The notes beneath the pieces were generated by a model, which had not been told where the DNA came from, ran no database searches, and was given only the letters and a program-made list of their open reading frames with translations. A DNA stretch of 14,718 bases from DAOTVS01 sp034436375 (GTDB taxonomy: Bacteria; Chloroflexota; Anaerolineae; SpSt-313), in assembly GCA_034436375.1 (NCBI GenBank), contig DAOTVS010000315.1, positions 1 through 14,718 of the forward strand, given 5' to 3'. This document shows, in pieces, positions 12,843-14,718 of this stretch. Made by a program: the position numbers and the translations under genes. Every line of letters starts with the position of its first letter. Position 1 is the first letter of the stretch.

Positions 12843-14141
12843 GTGAAGTCGATCTGTGTCATTGGCGCCGGCTATGTGGGCCTGGTTACGGGAACCTGCC
12901 TGGCGGATCTCGGAAATCGGGTTGTCTTGCTGGACATCGATCAGGGCAAGATCGACAAGCTAAACGCCGGAGTAATGCCGATTTACGAACCGGGGTTGGA
13001 GGAATTGGTGCGGCGTAACGCGGGCAGCGGCCGCCTGCGCTTTACGACCCGCTATGAGGAAGGCCTGGCCGACGCTGAGTTTGTCTTTATCGCTGTCGAT
13101 ACGCCATCGGGGGCCGAAGGCGAGGCTGATCTCAAGTCGGTGCGCACCGCGGCCCGCTCAATTGCGACGGTCATGGATCACCCGCTGATCATCGTCAACA
13201 AAAGCACGGTGCCCATCGGCACGGGCGATTGGGTGGCCGATATTATCAACCGTCACCGGCAGAATGGCGTTGATTTTGCCGTCGTCTCTAACCCCGAGTT
13301 TCTGCGCGAGGGTTCAGCCGTCAACGATTTCCTGACCCCCGACCGTGTTGTGCTCGGCTCGCTGAACCGTGACGCTGCGGAAAAGGTGGCTCAGCTCTAC
13401 CTGCCGCTGCGGGCGCGTATCATCATCACGGACCTGCGCACGGCAGAGATGATCAAGTATGCCTCCAATGCTTTTCTGGCCAGCCGCATCTCGTTCATTA
13501 ATGAGATTGCGGCCATCTGCGAAAAGCTCGGCGCCGATGTAAAGGAAGTGGCCGCCGGCATGGGCTATGACAAGCGCATCGGCCCTGCCTTTTTGGATGC
13601 CGGTGTCGGTTTCGGGGGCAGTTGCTTCCCCAAAGACGTCAAGGCCCTGGCGCACATGGCGTCGATCCACGGCTGCCACCCGCAGCTCTTGCGCGCTGTG
13701 CTCGAGATCAATGCTGATCAGCGCCGGTTCACCATCCAGAAACTGCGCGACCTTTTGGGCAAGCTCGACGAGCATGTCGTCGGCATCCTGGGCCTGGCCT
13801 TCAAGCCCAATACCGATGATATGCGCGACGCCCCATCCGTGGAGATCATTCACCTGCTGCAGCATGAGGGCGCGCGCATCAAGGCTTACGATCCTGTGGC
13901 CATGGAAAATGCCCGGCTGGTGCTGCCCGACATTACCTATTGCCAGGACCCCTATGAAGTGGCCGCCGGCGTCGATGCGCTGTTGGTATTGACCGAGTGG
14001 AACGAGTTCAAGCATCTCGATTTCGAGCGCATCCGCCAGGCGATGCGCCGGCCAATCTTGATCGATGGACGCAACCTCTACGAGCCCGACCGGATGCGGG
14101 CCGTTGGCTTTACCTATCGCGGCATCGGACGCGGTTACTGA
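12843..14141 (+). CDS. ugd: UDP-glucose 6-dehydrogenase
   Basis: A 432-residue NAD-dependent dehydrogenase of the UDP-glucose/GDP-mannose family, making UDP-glucuronate from UDP-glucose by two successive oxidations. Domains in order: NAD-binding Rossmann fold with GAGYVGL (8-14) and Asp31 at the end of strand 2; a central helical domain with Lys205 and Asn209 in EMIKYASNAF; and the catalytic Cys261 in GFGGSCFPKD, with Asp265. The C-terminal domain includes GLAFKPNTDDMRDAPS. Length is standard. The start is GTG 12843 with AAGGAGG 6 nt upstream. Motifs favour UDP-glucose over GDP-mannose, but related nucleotide sugars cannot be excluded. No clear promoter is visible in the preceding 140 bp. The product would feed capsule or exopolysaccharide synthesis together with the flippase and FAD enzyme. 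Confidence 0.93.
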   Translation: MKSICVIGAGYVGLVTGTCLADLGNRVVLLDIDQGKIDKLNAGVMPIYEPGLEELVRRNAGSGRLRFTTRYEEGLADAEFVFIAVDTPSGAEGEADLKSVRTAARSIATVMDHPLIIVNKSTVPIGTGDWVADIINRHRQNGVDFAVVSNPEFLREGSAVNDFLTPDRVVLGSLNRDAAEKVAQLYLPLRARIIITDLRTAEMIKYASNAFLASRISFINEIAAICEKLGADVKEVAAGMGYDKRIGPAFLDAGVGFGGSCFPKDVKALAHMASIHGCHPQLLRAVLEINADQRRFTIQKLRDLLGKLDEHVVGILGLAFKPNTDDMRDAPSVEIIHLLQHEGARIKAYDPVAMENARLVLPDITYCQDPYEVAAGVDALLVLTEWNEFKHLDFERIRQAMRRPILIDGRNLYEPDRMRAVGFTYRGIGRGY

Positions 14142-14149
14142 GGCAAAGA

Positions 14150-14521
14150 ATGATCAGTGTGGGTGTCGACATTGTGGAGATCGACCGCATCGCGCACGCT
14201 TTGGAGCGCTGGGGCGAGCGGTTCCTGGCTCATGTCTATACGGAAGAAGAGATTACTTATTGCCGGGGCCGTGTACCCGAGTTGGCGGCGCGCTTTGCCG
14301 CCAAGGAAGCGATTTCCAAAGCGCTGGGGACCGGTCTCGTGGGGGTGCACTGGCGGGAGATGGAAGTATGCCCCGATGGATTGGGCAAGCCATGGGTGCG
14401 GCTTCATGGCCGGGCGGCGGCGCGGGCCGAGGCCCTGGGCCTCACCGAGTTTGCCATCAGCCTTTCTCACTCCCGCGATTGCGCCGTGGCCTCGGTTGTG
14501 GCCTCGGGGCCAGGTGTGTAG
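14150..14521 (+). CDS. acpS: Holo-[acyl-carrier-protein] synthase
   Basis: A complete 123-residue AcpS-type phosphopantetheinyl transferase, which moves 4'-phosphopantetheine from CoA to the serine of acyl carrier protein. The magnesium ligands are both present: Asp7 in SVGVDIVEIDRI and Glu53 in RFAAKEAISKALGTG, with Lys57 following; the C-terminal ISLSHSRDCAVA is the other family signature. The start is ATG 14150, with GAGG 6 nt upstream. It begins 8 bp after the dehydrogenase stop and its Shine-Dalgarno overlaps that stop, so the two are co-transcribed. AcpS acts as a trimer in the cytosol. Confidence 0.95.
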   Translation: MISVGVDIVEIDRIAHALERWGERFLAHVYTEEEITYCRGRVPELAARFAAKEAISKALGTGLVGVHWREMEVCPDGLGKPWVRLHGRAAARAEALGLTEFAISLSHSRDCAVASVVASGPGV

Positions 14522-14616
14522 GGCCATTGTGATACGAGGCATCTTGCCTGCCTTCTAGCGAAAGTCTGACCAGGCTCGCTACGGGTGAGGGCCGGGCAGA
14601 TTGCTTCGCCGCCATC
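14522..14616. other. Non-coding tail with repeat-like fragments
   Basis: No gene is visible. The stretch holds a small AGGC/GCCT stem near 14537-14549 and GATTGCTTCGCCGC at 14599-14612, which recurs with one mismatch inside the terminal palindrome at 14650-14663. Both resemble pieces of dispersed intergenic repeats. Confidence 0.5.
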
Positions 14617-14718
14617 CGGCACCCTTCTTTAGGGGCGTGGAGTGCTGTCGATTGCTTTGCCGCTCTGCAGAGCGGCAAAGCAATCGACAGCACTCCACGC
14701 CCCTAAAGAAGGGTGCCG
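14617..14718. repeat. Perfect 102-bp palindrome with no loop, at the window end
   Basis: The sequence from 14617 to 14718 is its own reverse complement: two 51-bp arms meet at the centre of CTGCAG (14665-14670) without a spacer or mismatch. It begins 95 bp after the AcpS stop codon and reaches the last base of the window, so its true length is unknown. It may be a large transcription-end hairpin, a dispersed palindromic element or a fold-back assembly artefact. Confidence 0.95.

Noticed and set aside
13314..14015. A 233-codon minus-strand frame inside ugd
   Set aside because: It is antisense to the conserved catalytic region of UDP-glucose dehydrogenase and has no recognisable motif.
14617..14718. 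Terminal inverted repeat of an insertion sequence
   Set aside because: No transposase is present, the arms abut with no element between them, and no target duplication can be seen.

Overview
The window is GC-rich bacterial DNA with closely packed genes and standard housekeeping-type promoters (TTGACA, about 17 bp, TATACT/TATACC). The protein mix fits a member of the Chloroflexota, possibly an Anaerolineae-like lineage: a large Lon-like AAA protease, a tandem-domain universal stress protein, MFS_1-like transporters, a SWIM mini-protein, an LPG-synthase-type flippase and an HD-Pnk-type kinase. This placement rests on general gene style, not on a marker gene, and is tentative.

The left part (about 39-6094) is read on the minus strand. 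Two paralogous MFS transporters form a probable transcription unit starting from an extended -10 promoter at 6148-6178. A second promoter (TTGACA-17-TATACC, 3429-3457) drives a LonB-type ATP-dependent protease and a two-domain universal stress protein, which overlap by 4 bp. The right part (about 6276-14521) is read on the plus strand: a metal-complete sugar-phosphate-isomerase-type TIM barrel, an HD-Pnk-like RNA/DNA end-healing kinase, a second TIM barrel of the same superfamily with a broken metal site, a SWIM zinc-finger mini-protein behind an unusual leader, a membrane flippase, an FAD oxidoreductase, UDP-glucose 6-dehydrogenase and holo-ACP synthase. The flippase, FAD enzyme and UDP-glucose dehydrogenase suggest envelope polysaccharide or glycolipid work; AcpS sits 8 bp behind the dehydrogenase.

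Three points deserve most attention. First, two neighbouring enzymes have lost catalytic residues while otherwise looking intact: the kinase protein has Ala-His where the HD dyad should be, and the second TIM barrel keeps only one of four metal ligands. Second, the SWIM gene is preceded by a strong promoter, a 16-codon leader ORF with its own ribosome binding site and a strong intrinsic terminator whose stem contains the leader stop codon. This looks like either an attenuator or a discrete small RNA. Third, the window ends in a perfect 102-bp zero-loop palindrome, which may be an assembly fold-back.

Other structures include a 10-nt tandem element that supplies the last codons of one MFS gene, a 13-bp palindrome, a 19-bp perfect inverted repeat, and a foreign-looking C-terminal tail on the other MFS gene. 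I saw no rRNA, tRNA, CRISPR array, transposase or phage gene.
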